DNA of 64,000 nt. Source: Corythucha ciliata (lineage: Eukaryota > Arthropoda > Insecta > Hemiptera > Tingidae). The translations under genes were made by a program, and so were the position numbers. Below the pieces are notes generated by a model that had not been told where the DNA came from, searched no databases, and saw only the letters and a list, made by a program, of their open reading frames with translations. Shown piece by piece: positions 1-9,715 of this stretch (positions are counted from its first letter, which is position 1; each line of letters opens with the position of its first letter). The DNA is taken from contig CM075941.1 in NCBI GenBank assembly GCA_038030265.1, forward strand, positions 4,960,001 to 5,024,000, in the 5' to 3' direction.

Positions 1-1
1 C

Positions 2-966
2 GGGTACGACGGTGCTGCAGCGATGAGCGGAATTTTTCATGGGGTGCAGGCCTACATCCGAGCATTATACGAGGCAGCAATTTATGTGCACTGCTCATCT
101 CACTCACTTAACCTCGCAATTTCAGATGCCTGCAACATACGTGCAGTATTAAATTGCATGGGAACGGTTGGAAAAATTTACAATTTTTTCAAAACGCCTA
201 AAAAACAAAACGTATTTTCGGCTTCCATTGAGAAACTCGGGAATGAAAATAAAAAGAAGAGGCTTAAGCAACTTTGTCCTACCAGATGGGTCGAAAGACA
301 TGACTCGATTTTAACATTTTTGGAAATGCAGGACGTGGTCATCGACGCACTCAACGAAATACAGGAATGGCCGGACAAAAATGCTTCGTCTGACGCTTTT
401 GCGCTTCAGCATTCTGTTCTCTCGAGTGAGTTCCAGATCACGTTATTTGTGTTGGCAAAAGTCTTCGCCATAACTTTGCCGCTCTGCAAAGCGTTGCAAA
501 CGGTTAATATGGACTTGGGATGCTCAATTTCATTGGCTAAAGACACTTGTCAAAAAATTTGAAGAGATGCGAAAAGACGCAGAAAAAGAGTTCAAGGCAG
601 TGTACGCAGAAACTGAGGATTTCTGTCGAAAAAATGGTATCGAAATCTCTGTGCCTCGCACAGCTTCAAAACAAACCGGAAGGATCAACGTTCCTCACTC
701 CGATGCCGAAGAGTGCTACAGAAGGAGTATTTTCATCCCTCTTTTGGACGCGTTCATCACGCACCTTCACGACCGATTTTTGTCCCACGTGAACATCTTC
801 ACAGGCTTTGACGTCTTACTTCCAAAGACTAACGAAAGAGTTGATGAAGAGAAGCTCAAAAAACTCTTCAGCAAGTACGACAATTTTTTAGATGCTATCA
901 GTTTCGGTCTCATTCTCGGCGAAGTAACGCTGTGGCATCAGGTACTACAAGGCTTGAATAAAAGAC
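2..966 (+). pseudogene. hAT-A transposase, central catalytic part (frameshifted, partial)
   Basis: The frame is open from the window edge and encodes the middle of a hAT transposase of the ZMYM1/DUF4371-like type. Visible signatures are YDGA-AMSG, then VHCSSHSLNLA, then TRWVERHD, all standard in this family. A homologous copy lies on the minus strand near 60.4-61.8 kb. The frame shifts once near position 545 and continues to 966, ending at LNKR where hAT-B is inserted. Such proteins bind the terminal repeats and cut and paste the element in the nucleus. The N-terminal zinc finger lies outside the window. The frameshift and insertions mean it cannot be functional as assembled. Confidence 0.85.
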
Positions 967-1479
967 TAGAGGTGAGGTGTGATTTCACTGTCGGTGATTT
1001 TGTCACTGTGACTACTCCGTCACTATTGGCTCCGGTGACGACCACATTGAAATCACCGTTCCGACCCTCTAACGGTGAGATTCCTCTTCACTTATAATCG
1101 CCTCTTCATTCGTCACTTCTATCGCTTCACTGCGCTAGAGTCTCTTGAATTAAGGTTGGAGCCGTCACCTAGCCATGCTCGCAGGTTACCACATAACACT
1201 TTACCAGTTCCTCTATCGCCCAATGAACTCAGTAGCATTCTCCCCAAGTCTGTTGACTTTTATATCGTTAATATTGAACCTTTAGTGTTAGAATATTTTT
1301 ATTCACTTCGTTTTCCAAGACCTGTGCTACAGGGATCTTGCATAATTTTACTTTATTTAATAACACCTTTCTAGGCAGGGGCGTAGCCAGCCCTTGACCA
1401 AGTGGTGGGCAGAATATGTCGGACGTTATGGAAACTAGAGATCCCAACAAAAGAACTGGTAGCGCAATGAATCGTCAAA

Positions 1480-3375
1480 TTCTTCCCCGGAAACTGAGTT
1501 TTCACAAAAAAGGGTCGTAATCCATCAAAACTAACATCTTCGTTCGGAAATTATCTGTTTTAGCCTTCTATTCCTGATTTTCTATCCAAAAACTGACAAT
1601 TCTATTCAGACTTTTTCTATTAACAGACAATTCGATTTCCCCGGAAATCGATACTTGGCATTCAAATATACAGGGTGAACGACTTTTCATCAACGTCTTG
1701 TCTGAGAGACGTAAAAATTCAACATTTTTTAACCAAACAATAACGGGGTTTAACTCAAAACTGACGTTTTTTTTAACAAAAAAAATGAATATTTCACTCT
1801 AGTATAACTGAGTATTTTACTTCAAAACTGACGTTTCTACGCCAAAGACGAAGTGTTTACGCCTAAACTAAAAATTTCACAGCACAACTTTTAAAAGCCA
1901 AGTCTTTACCCCCCAAAACTGGTCAATTCCGCCTAAAAATGGCGGGTTTAACCCAAAACGGATCAAAAACGAATGATCTTAATTACAATTAACAGACCAC
2001 TCAGTACTAAAAACTGCCGATTTTCTCCTTCAATTGGCGACTTTAGTTCAAAAAAACAAAAACGTACAATTCCTGGCCAAAGCTGACGTGCCTCCCCCCC
2101 CCCTCCAAATTAAGATGCTACCACAAAACTGGCGATTCTAACCTAAAACTAAACTTTACTGTTCCATTTCAAAAATGAATATTATACACCCGAAACGACA
2201 ATTTCCCCTCAAAATTAGATAATTTACTCCAAAACTGACAATGTCACACTTTAACTTAAGTTTTCCCCAAAACGGGTGATTTTAGGCCATTCTGCTTTGA
2301 AAACAGGTGATTTCACAAAAAAAAAAAATAATAAATAAAAAAAATGACAAATTCATCGCAAATGTGACGATTTTATACTCATACAGACGATTTCACGCCA
2401 AAGCTGACGTGTTGCCTCATAACTGATGACGTTAATACAAAACTGGTCATTTTACCCCAAAACTGACTGTTTTAATTCCAAAACTTACGATTTCATCCCA
2501 AAAACGTTCCTAAACTGACGATTTTACCCTGAAACTTGCGGTTCCACCCAAAAAATATCACTTTACCTCAAAATTGACATTTTACTTTGTTGGGCACAGC
2601 TTTTCAGAGCACATAGAGTCAATTTTGACGATTTCAAGGCTTGAATAGCCATTGCCATTTTTAGGGCGCAAAAAGTCAGTCTTTCCAGTTATAGGAGCGT
2701 ATAGTACGTCCCAAGTCAAGGCGAGAACAGCCAGGTTGGCCATTTTCGGCGCTCCGAATGGTCTATTTGGTCTATTTTCGGGGCAGGAGTCACTTGTTCA
2801 GACATTTTTAGAGCTCGATTCGTCGGGTAATCCATTTCTAGAGCTCGTAAAGTAAATTCGGCAATTTCTAGGGTTCAAATATAGTAATTTTAGCTATTTT
2901 AAAGACACGAATCGTCAGTTTTGCCATTTTCAGGGCTCAAATACCTAGTCCATCAAGCCAAGGCCATGAAGTTTGACCATTCCTGGTGCGCAAATTGTCG
3001 ATTTTGCCATTTTCAGGGAAGGAATCATCTTTTTAGGCATTTCCAGGGCACGTGAAGTCATTTTGGCCGATTTCAGGGCTGGATTAGTCCGTCAAGACAA
3101 AAGCGCGCATTATGGTCATATTTGGCTAAAAGAATGGCCAGTCTGATCAATTTTAGCGCACGAATGGTCGATTTAGGTACTTTCGGGGGGTAATCATGAT
3201 CTTTTTAGGCATTTTCAGAAGTTCACCAGTCGCCATCAATTTTTAGGGCGCGTGAAGTCTAGTTTTAGCAATTTTCAAAACGCGAATCGACAGTTTTGTA
3301 TTTTTGGGCGTTAGTTTCGTTACTTTAGCCGTTTTTATAGTGCAAATTACTAGTACTAGAAAATGCTGTCAAGCC

Positions 3376-3378
<3 letters not shown>
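1480..3378. repeat. Degenerate short-period repeat array, ~22 bp unit then ~31 bp unit inverted
   Basis: From about 1480 to 2590 the plus strand keeps returning to phrases like CCAAAACTGACGATTTTACC with roughly 22-bp spacing, heavily diverged. From about 2640 to 3350 the theme is the reverse complement of a ~31-bp phrase close to CCTGAAAATGGCAAAACTGA followed by CGATTCGCGC. Orientation therefore flips near 2.6 kb. The same ~31-bp theme recurs at 22160-22422 and 31837-32220. No coding potential is seen. This is visual periodicity; no alignment was run. Confidence 0.6.
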
Positions 3379-3421
<43 letters not shown>

Positions 3422-6400
3422 GCGTCAGCAACGTGGCCATTTTGCGCAGCTTGTTTTTCTTTCCTATCACATCAGAAAGGCTGAGCCACACGCATAGTCC
3501 AGCCACGGCAGTCTATTCATGAAGAGTACAATATACGACTGAATGTACGACAATATAGACAATATACGGACTGGGGGGTACTCGAAGTATTCCATCCCCA
3601 GTCTGGAGTGGGATTATAACCTACGTGACTGAGCCGGTACTAGAGATATTCCCAGCCCAGTCAAAACACATTGCTAAAACTAAACACAAATATCACAGTA
3701 CGTCCGCCGGGTTGGTACTAGGATATTCCCAACCCAGCATTGAAGAAACTAGCCTAAGACAGCCACACCAATTCTCGCTAATAAATACACTCTCGCCAAT
3801 AAATACTTCCACGCCCTTTCACGCAAATAAATACATTTACTAAATACTAACATAAACTTTCACATAAAACGTACCTACTTACAATACATATAAACATAGA
3901 TATAAAGGGGCCTAAAGAGGACATAGGAGATATAATACTGCCGTGGCTAAATATCTAAGTACAGGTTGGCCTCGCGGAGAAACTGGAGTATTGGCTGAGT
4001 CGGGGAGTGAACCGAGAGCAGTTCTTCAATTTTCAATGTCTGCCTTTCGCCCAGGACCCTGCATCGGATGTCGTGCAGGGCGCGGCAATCTATCAGTAAA
4101 TGCTCAAGAGATAACTCCCCTCCACACGCAGCACACCGCTGGGGCTCCCTGCCTTCAAGCAGGTGACGGTGCGTCAGGCGTGTGTGGCCAATACGGAGCC
4201 TAGTAATCACTACCCCATCGCGCCTGGAGCAGTTCCCAACTGACAAGCCTCTCACGTTTGGTTTAAAACGCTTCAGTCCCCCACCACTGGCTGTCCACCT
4301 CCTCTGCCAAAGGCGACGGAGGTGTGCCTTGGTGGCCGCTTTGGCGTCTCTGGCGGGGACGGCCATCGTTTGGTCCGGGTTCCCGGACGCGGCTTGCTTC
4401 GCAGCAGCGTCTGCTTCATCATTTCCGGTGAGCCCGATATGGCTTGGGATCCATACGAAAACAACGTCCCCACCAGTCGAACGTATTCTCTCGAGTTGGG
4501 CAAGCATATCCAAAATCTGTGGGTCCGTCGAGAACTGATCCAGGCCCTTCAGAGCACTCTGGGAGTCCGTACATATTAGAATGTGTGAGCCATCAGGACA
4601 TATGTCAAGTGCCCGGCATATAGCATATAATTCCGACGTATAAATACTTGCGTGAGGAGCAAGTGTCCATGAATGGACAGCGTCCCCCAGCACGACTGCA
4701 CATCCCACACCCGAGTCCAACCGTGACCCGTCGGTGTACACGGGTGTGAAGTCCACGAAACACTTAAGCAATTCGCGAAACCCCACCCGGTAGACGACGG
4801 GCGGGGTGTTTTCTTTTAGGTGTCGGGCTAGTTTGAGACATATTCGAGGAGCTGGCATGGTCCAAGGAGGGGTTGGCAAGGCCTTGATAGGCATCACCCC
4901 GACAAGCGGGATGTCGTTGCGCGAGCGCTCCTCCTCGGTCCTGATGGCTAGCGGTCGAGTTCTGGTGGGCAATAAACCATAATTTGTACGGTACGGATCC
5001 TCAGTAATCATGCCATGAGTGAAGTGCGATGGGGTAGCCCGTACTCCAGCCGCATAGTTCAGGGTTAATTGCACCCTGCGTAACGTAAGGGGCATCTCCC
5101 CGGCGGCGCAGTACAGACTTTGGACGGGGCTAGTCCTAAATGCCCCTGTCACCACTCGGAGGCCTGCGTTAAACACTTTATCCAGAGCCGCAAGGCAAGT
5201 TCTCCGAGCCGATCCGTAGATCGGGGCTCCATAATCCAGTTTCGATCTGACCAGGGCATCGAAGAGTTTAATGAGTACTCTCTGTTCAACGCCCCAGTTC
5301 AGATTTGCCAACGTCTTGACGGCATTTAATGATTTTTTACTTCTCGCGCTCAGGTCGGCAATATGAGGCTGCCATCGTAGTGCCCTGTCGAAAATCAAGC
5401 CGAGAAATCTGGTGCTATCTTGGAAAACTAGAGGTACACCATTCATGCGGAGAGTGGGATCATAATGGGGCCTCCGTCTCCTGCAGAAGTGGACGCAAGT
5501 GGTCTTTTCTGTGTTAAATTTGAAACCATGTCTCTCAGCCTGAGCGACGAGGGTGTTTATTGCCGATTGCGCTGCCGATTCTACCTCACTTAGGTCTCTT
5601 CCGGAGAGGAAGATACCTAAGTCGTCAACATATATAGAATATTTTATATTTTCAGGAACGCACTCGGCAATTATGTTGACGGCAATAAGAAAGAGTGTGC
5701 AGCTGAGAACGGATCCTTGAGGGATACCGTTCTCGAGCACATGTTGTGCCGTCAACACCGACCCCAGTCTAACACGGAATCTTCTGCTACTCAAAAAGCT
5801 GGAAATAAACTTGAGAAGCTTTCCGCAGAAGCCCCACTGATGGAGTTTCCTCAAGACGCCAAATCTCCACGTCGTGTCATAAGCCCGTTCGAGGTCGAAG
5901 AACACGCCTATAGTGCAGTGATGGTGCAGAAAGGCGTGCTGAATTTCGGCCTCTACTAGGGCCAGCTGGTCTAACGTTGAGCGGTTCTTTCGGAAACCCC
6001 CCTGGTATTGGCTCAGGAGACCACGGGACTCCAGCTCATAAACAAGCCGGTAGTTTACCATGGACTCCATCACCTTTCCCAGGCAACTTGTTAGTGATAT
6101 AGGGCGGTAACTATCTACTAGACTGTGATCTTTTCCTCTTTTAAGGATGGGTACAATGACAGCCTCACGCCATGCTTCAGGATACTCGCCGGTATCCCAA
6201 ATTTCATTATATACAGCCAGTAAATTTGTCTGCATGGGATTGCTTAAATTTTTCAACATTATATTTGGGATACAATCGAGGCCTGGACTAGAGTTACGGG
6301 AACTCCGAAGAGCTCTGGCAAGCTCACTGGGAGTGAAAGGTAGGTTGTACCGTTCATAATCGACTTGGGAGTCGAAGACAGTCAGTTCCTGTTCCTCCGC

Positions 6401-8875
6401 TTCTTTAATTGTCTGGAATTCCTGTGTATAGGCAGCTGAACTAGATGCACACTCGAAGTGAATCGCAAGTAGCTCCGCCACCACACCAGGCTCCCTCTCA
6501 TAATCATTGTTGTTACGGAGGATTGGAACTTGTGGGCGAGGATAGCGGCCAGTAAAGGCCCGAACGCGTTCCCACACCTCCCTCACCGATGTGCTCGCCG
6601 ATATTTTCCCGGCATAGTCAGCGAGAGAGGCGCGGCGTGCTTCTTTAATTATTCTTCTTTCATGGGCCCGGGAAAGTCGAAATCTGGCCAAGCTATCCTC
6701 GTCAGGATGTCTTCGGAGCTCCCTTAGGGCTCTTTTTTTCTGGCGGTTAGCTGCCGCACACTCAGGCGTCCACCAGGGTACCGGCCGCTTGACCGGTTTT
6801 CCACCCCGGCGTCGCATCGAGGCCGCAGCTGCCTTCAGAATAGCCGAGGTAAAAGATTCAGCGTCGTCAGCAGGGTCCCCTGTTAGGGAAACTGTCTGAA
6901 GCTGGTCACTGAAAAGAGCCCAGTCCGCTGACCTTGTCTCCCAGGATGGTGGTGACACGTAGTTTACGGAAGGCACATCGGAAGTCAAGAATATCGGCAG
7001 ATGGTCGCTTCCAAGCAGCTCACCACCCACAGACCACTGTATCCTCGTCGCTAAAACTGGGGACGCAAAGGCAAGGTCAATGCAGCTGAAGCGGCCCGAC
7101 CTGGCCTCAAATCGCGTCCCTTCTGTGCCATTCAAGAGAACCAATCGGGAGTCGCCTATTACGTCCTCCAGGCGGTCACCTGAAGGAGATGTCCAAGTGG
7201 ATCTCCACCAGACATTGTGGGCGTTAAAGTCGCCCAACAACAGCACCGGTGGAGGTAATTGGTCGATTAGCTCCGCCAAGGCCACAGGGTCCCAGTAGAC
7301 GTCAGGTAAGTACACGTTGCAAATGGTTCCATTGAATGGCGCTTCAACAGTTGTTAGGCTTATCCTGGATGTTGGAATATTTGTTTTTACGTATATAGCC
7401 ACGCCTCCGTGGGCTCGGCCACCAGGTGCTATTGGTACGGCTGCGTGGAAGGACCGATACCCTCTCAGTTCAAATTGCCTTCCTTCGGGTAGTTTTGTCT
7501 CCTGCAAACAGACACAAAAGGGGTTTCTTTCCGAAATTAGACGACTGAGGTCCAGATAATTAGTCGATAATCCCCTAATGTTCCACTGCAGGAGCGACTC
7601 CATTACAAGTTAAGGTAGATGGAGTGCCCCCATGTCTTGCAAGAGGCAATCGTCAAAATTTTACTACTACTCAATGCGTCACTGACATCAGTAATTCGTG
7701 GCGGTAGAAAAAGTGGTCCGTGAACTGTCATTTCGCGGCAGGCTTCCGGGGTTTTCCTGTGGATAACCCCTTCCGTCTACGTCCCTTTGTCCTACGGCCA
7801 GTCTTTGGGCTGGGCGTCTGCGAGGAGGACGCATCCGAGTCCACGAAGGAATCATCAGTCGTGGACTCGTTCACGTCTGTCCTACAAAGCTTTACCTACT
7901 CCTCTCTTGGTGGAGAGTTGGAGGCACCTCTCTTTGCAGGCCTCCCGGCGGACGCAGGTCCAACGGGAGGCACGTCCCGCATGGCCGTTGGCCCCGCGGG
8001 CGAGGGTTTGGCAGCCGGAACGGCTGCCGGTAGTTTGAAAACCCCTTCACTTGGTGGAGAAGGGGCTTTCTTGGTGTTGGTGATGGGGGTTCGCCCTACG
8101 GCCACCGCCGCGTAAGAGGCACCCCCCGACTGCACAACACTTTTTCCCCGGACCATTGCCCGGGCTTCTTGGAATCTCAACTTGTGGTCTGTGCGTACTT
8201 TTTGTATTTCAATCTCTTCCAGGAAGCTCGGACATTTTTTATCTCTCGTGTCGTGTCTACCGCCACAATTGAGGCACTTAGGGGTTCCACAACCTCCTTC
8301 GTGTTTTTCAGCACCACAGCCACACATTGATGTCTGTGAGCGGCAGGTATTGGCAATGTGTCCAAATTTCAAGCATTTCAAACAGCGAAGGGGGGACGGA
8401 TAATAGGGGCGTACTCCGTCACGTCTAGCACGGATACGGCGAACGCCTATCACTCCTACTTCTGCCATTTCCCTAAGGACCTCTTCTTCTGTGCAAGCGT
8501 CTAGCCATGCACAGTATATGACACCTCGCGACGTATTGAGTGTCGCGTGTGGCTCAACCTTCACGGAAATATTGCCTATTTTACTAAGAGTTACCATTTT
8601 CTTTGACATTTCCTGATTCGATACCTCGACAATCAACGCTGATCCTGCTGTCGTGACGCGATAACCTTTGCCTAGATGAGAGGTCAGGCTCTTCGCTATG
8701 ACGAATGGAGAGACTTTCTTCATATCCTGTACTGCAGCTGCAGCAACTCTAAAGAACTTGGCGTCCTTATAGACATAGTCTTTGAGGAACGCCCCGAATT
8801 TCGCCTTGGCCGGAGGGGAGTCCCCGGCTTCAGCTGCCTTACTACTTATTACTGTCACTGCCTCCGTATTGCATC
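3379..8875 (-). mobile_element. Non-LTR retrotransposon (I/LOA-like, RNase H-bearing) with poly(A) end
   Basis: A two-ORF LINE reads on the minus strand: ORF1 (gag-like, CCHC), then ORF2 (endonuclease, RT, RNase H), then a ~530-bp 3' UTR ending in a 41-nt A tract, seen as T at 3379-3419. ORF2 is uninterrupted, so the copy is young or well preserved. The 5' side runs into hAT-C terminal sequence near 8876, suggesting 5' truncation. No matching target duplication was found. An RNase H domain with a C-terminal zinc motif fits the I superfamily rather than L1. The clade is inferred from domain order only. Confidence 0.85.
3947..7603 (-). CDS. LINE ORF2: apurinic-type endonuclease, reverse transcriptase, RNase H (1218 aa)
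   Basis: This enzyme nicks target DNA and copies the element RNA at the nick. Domains in order are as follows. The endonuclease spans residues 1-210, with N8, QET at 34-36, GDFN at 124-127 and SDH at 199-201. The RT covers roughly 470-740, with FFDLERAYD, GIPQGSVLS and the YVDD active site at 658-661. RNase H covers roughly 950-1070, with a complete catalytic set D958, E991, D1013 and D1062. A CCHC-like knuckle lies near the C-terminus (CAACGG...H...C). There is no stop or frameshift over 3.6 kb. The start begins MESLLQWNIRG, exactly where the endonuclease fold should start. ORF1 ends 292 bp upstream, so ORF2 needs reinitiation or an internal start. It is the most intact enzyme gene in the window. 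Confidence 0.93.
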   Translation of the reverse strand: MESLLQWNIRGLSTNYLDLSRLISERNPFCVCLQETKLPEGRQFELRGYRSFHAAVPIAPGGRAHGGVAIYVKTNIPTSRISLTTVEAPFNGTICNVYLPDVYWDPVALAELIDQLPPPVLLLGDFNAHNVWWRSTWTSPSGDRLEDVIGDSRLVLLNGTEGTRFEARSGRFSCIDLAFASPVLATRIQWSVGGELLGSDHLPIFLTSDVPSVNYVSPPSWETRSADWALFSDQLQTVSLTGDPADDAESFTSAILKAAAASMRRRGGKPVKRPVPWWTPECAAANRQKKRALRELRRHPDEDSLARFRLSRAHERRIIKEARRASLADYAGKISASTSVREVWERVRAFTGRYPRPQVPILRNNNDYEREPGVVAELLAIHFECASSSAAYTQEFQTIKEAEEQELTVFDSQVDYERYNLPFTPSELARALRSSRNSSPGLDCIPNIMLKNLSNPMQTNLLAVYNEIWDTGEYPEAWREAVIVPILKRGKDHSLVDSYRPISLTSCLGKVMESMVNYRLVYELESRGLLSQYQGGFRKNRSTLDQLALVEAEIQHAFLHHHCTIGVFFDLERAYDTTWRFGVLRKLHQWGFCGKLLKFISSFLSSRRFRVRLGSVLTAQHVLENGIPQGSVLSCTLFLIAVNIIAECVPENIKYSIYVDDLGIFLSGRDLSEVESAAQSAINTLVAQAERHGFKFNTEKTTCVHFCRRRRPHYDPTLRMNGVPLVFQDSTRFLGLIFDRALRWQPHIADLSARSKKSLNAVKTLANLNWGVEQRVLIKLFDALVRSKLDYGAPIYGSARRTCLAALDKVFNAGLRVVTGAFRTSPVQSLYCAAGEMPLTLRRVQLTLNYAAGVRATPSHFTHGMITEDPYRTNYGLLPTRTRPLAIRTEEERSRNDIPLVGVMPIKALPTPPWTMPAPRICLKLARHLKENTPPVVYRVGFRELLKCFVDFTPVYTDGSRLDSGVGCAVVLGDAVHSWTLAPHASIYTSELYAICRALDICPDGSHILICTDSQSALKGLDQFSTDPQILDMLAQLERIRSTGGDVVFVWIPSHIGLTGNDEADAAAKQAASGNPDQTMAVPARDAKAATKAHLRRLWQRRWTASGGGLKRFKPNVRGLSVGNCSRRDGVVITRLRIGHTRLTHRHLLEGREPQRCAACGGELSLEHLLIDCRALHDIRCRVLGERQTLKIEELLSVHSPTQPILQFLREANLYLDI

Positions 8876-8951
8876 TAGGGGTGGGCAACTGCCCCACTGA
8901 ATCTGCATTTTTGAGTCTAGGGGAGGGCAGCTGCCTAGCCCTACCCCCCAT
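7896..8951 (-). CDS. LINE ORF1: gag-like RNA-binding protein with three zinc knuckles
   Basis: This 351-residue frame is upstream of ORF2 on the same strand. Zinc knuckles are at C190-C193-H198-C203, a shortened C210-C212-H217-C221, and C226-C229-H233-C240, as in ORF1p/gag proteins of I/Jockey-type LINEs that coat the element RNA. The C-terminal third is low-complexity Pro/Ala/Ser. Residues 1 to about 25 are probably not native: the DNA for them (8876-8951) resembles a hAT-like terminus also found at 14657-14765. The true start is either lost by 5' truncation or lies further in. The protein may therefore be an N-terminally replaced ORF1. Confidence 0.82.
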   Translation of the reverse strand: MGGRARQLPSPRLKNADSVGQLPTPRCNTEAVTVISSKAAEAGDSPPAKAKFGAFLKDYVYKDAKFFRVAAAAVQDMKKVSPFVIAKSLTSHLGKGYRVTTAGSALIVEVSNQEMSKKMVTLSKIGNISVKVEPHATLNTSRGVIYCAWLDACTEEEVLREMAEVGVIGVRRIRARRDGVRPYYPSPLRCLKCLKFGHIANTCRSQTSMCGCGAEKHEGGCGTPKCLNCGGRHDTRDKKCPSFLEEIEIQKVRTDHKLRFQEARAMVRGKSVVQSGGASYAAVAVGRTPITNTKKAPSPPSEGVFKLPAAVPAAKPSPAGPTAMRDVPPVGPASAGRPAKRGASNSPPREE

Positions 8952-8974
8952 CTGGCTATGCCTATGTTCCTAGG

Positions 8975-9306
8975 TAAATTCGTGCAGTGCAGTTTTTGAT
9001 CCATGACTCACCTTCATGTTTGCATTTGAGGCTGTGGGTTCGCCGTTCATAGGAGTTTTCCACGGATAAAGTTAGAAAAAGAATTATATATTTTTTTATA
9101 ACCGATGCAAAAACACGTGAGCTACGTGAGCTAGACAATTTCGTTGATAAACCTGACTAAACCGTGATAGTGACATTAAAAAGTTATAGAACAGGCCTTC
9201 AGTAGTCACTTAAGTGACAAAATCACTGGTTTTTGTCACAGTGACTGCACAATCACCGGAGCTAGTTGTCACTGTGACCGACAAAAGCTGTCACGTCACA
9301 CCTCTA
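8975..9306. other. hAT-B right arm, non-coding
   Basis: This is 332 bp of non-coding sequence between hAT-C and the hAT-B right terminus. It is rich in GTCAC/GTGAC words and small palindromes. Positions 9183-9198 read in reverse as GGCCTGTTCTATAAC, matching the start of the MITE at 55548, so part of this arm may derive from that family. Confidence 0.45.
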
Positions 9307-9314
9307 TAAAAGAC

Positions 9315-9384
9315 CAGCGATTTTGATGAACGGAAAATCGACATTGTTTCCGAACGTCCTCACCTTACTAAAAATTTTGGTTAC
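9315..9384 (+). pseudogene. hAT-A transposase, short coding fragment between two insertions
   Basis: Seventy bases of hAT-A coding sequence are isolated between hAT-B and LTR-1. The frame continues from codon position 1 at base 966 and flows without shift into 14038 once LTR-1 and one GTTAC copy are ignored. The encoded stretch contains LFPNVLTLLKIL, matching the LLLRVLCVL stretch of hAT-E just before its dimerisation domain. It is too short to recognise alone; the call rests on junction continuity and the homologue. Confidence 0.78.
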
Positions 9385-9618
9385 TGTAGTGTTAGCAGCG
9401 CTAGCTACCCGTAGACCTGCTTCTTTGATTTCAGTGCTCCTCTCCCCCCCCCTCATTACCTCTTCATTCTCTCCCTGTCTAACTATCTATTCATTATCAA
9501 TCATGTAAGTTGAGAGTTCCTTTTTGTGTTTCTTTTTGAGATGAATCATGTAGTCTAGTTTGGAATTATATATAAGTTCTCCACAGTGCAATGGTATTTT
9601 ATCATCCGGGACACAACA
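9385..9618 (+). repeat. LTR-1 5' LTR (234 bp)
   Basis: It starts TGTAGTG and ends ACACAACA, with the duplication GTTAC immediately before. It carries the element promoter by analogy with other LTRs. The primer-binding region follows near 9619-9640 (ATTGGCGGCGAGGTGG). It has about 43 bp more than the 3' LTR, chiefly around 9418-9455 and 9525-9535. Confidence 0.9.
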
Positions 9619-9715
9619 GTAATTGGCGGCGAGGTGGACCAGTGCTCCGTGTGAACAGACCCTAGTTTTTCCGTTTTATTTATTTTTTTTCGTGCACCGT
9701 TCTGTCTCTGTCGTC

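Larger units (their letters stand above)
1376..8966. mobile_element. hAT-C: hAT-like element nested in hAT-B, carrying a repeat array and a LINE
   Basis: The left end reads CAGGGGCGTAGCCAG (1376-1390). The right end in reverse complement reads CATAGGCATAGCCAG (8952-8966), matching 12 of 15. Flanks are TTTCTAGG (1368-1375) and TTCCTAGG (8967-8974), a 7-of-8 target duplication. The right-terminal ~90 bp resembles another terminus at about 14657-14765. The interior is a degenerate short-period repeat up to 3378 and then a minus-strand LINE. No transposase is seen, so the native element was probably a ~2-kb non-autonomous hAT. It is less certain than hAT-B because TIR and duplication are imperfect. 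Confidence 0.65.
967..9306. mobile_element. hAT-B: non-autonomous hAT-like insertion in hAT-A, itself carrying hAT-C
   Basis: The ends are TAGAGGTG at 967-974 and its inverse CACCTCTA at 9299-9306. They are flanked by a perfect 8-bp target duplication TAAAAGAC (959-966 and 9307-9314). An 8-bp duplication with termini fitting YARNG is typical of hAT. Subterminal sequence on both sides is rich in GTCAC/GTGAC palindromes such as GTCACTGTGAC. Without hAT-C the element is about 750 bp with no recognisable coding capacity, so it behaves like a MITE. The target site lies in a transposase codon, and removing the insert with one duplication keeps the frame. Confidence 0.83.

Noticed and set aside
1480..3378. 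CRISPR-like array
   Set aside because: Units are heavily diverged with no constant repeat and variable spacer pattern, and the context is eukaryotic TE DNA.
3379..3419. Independent T-rich simple repeat
   Set aside because: It sits exactly at the 3' end of the minus-strand LINE and is best read as its poly(A) tail.
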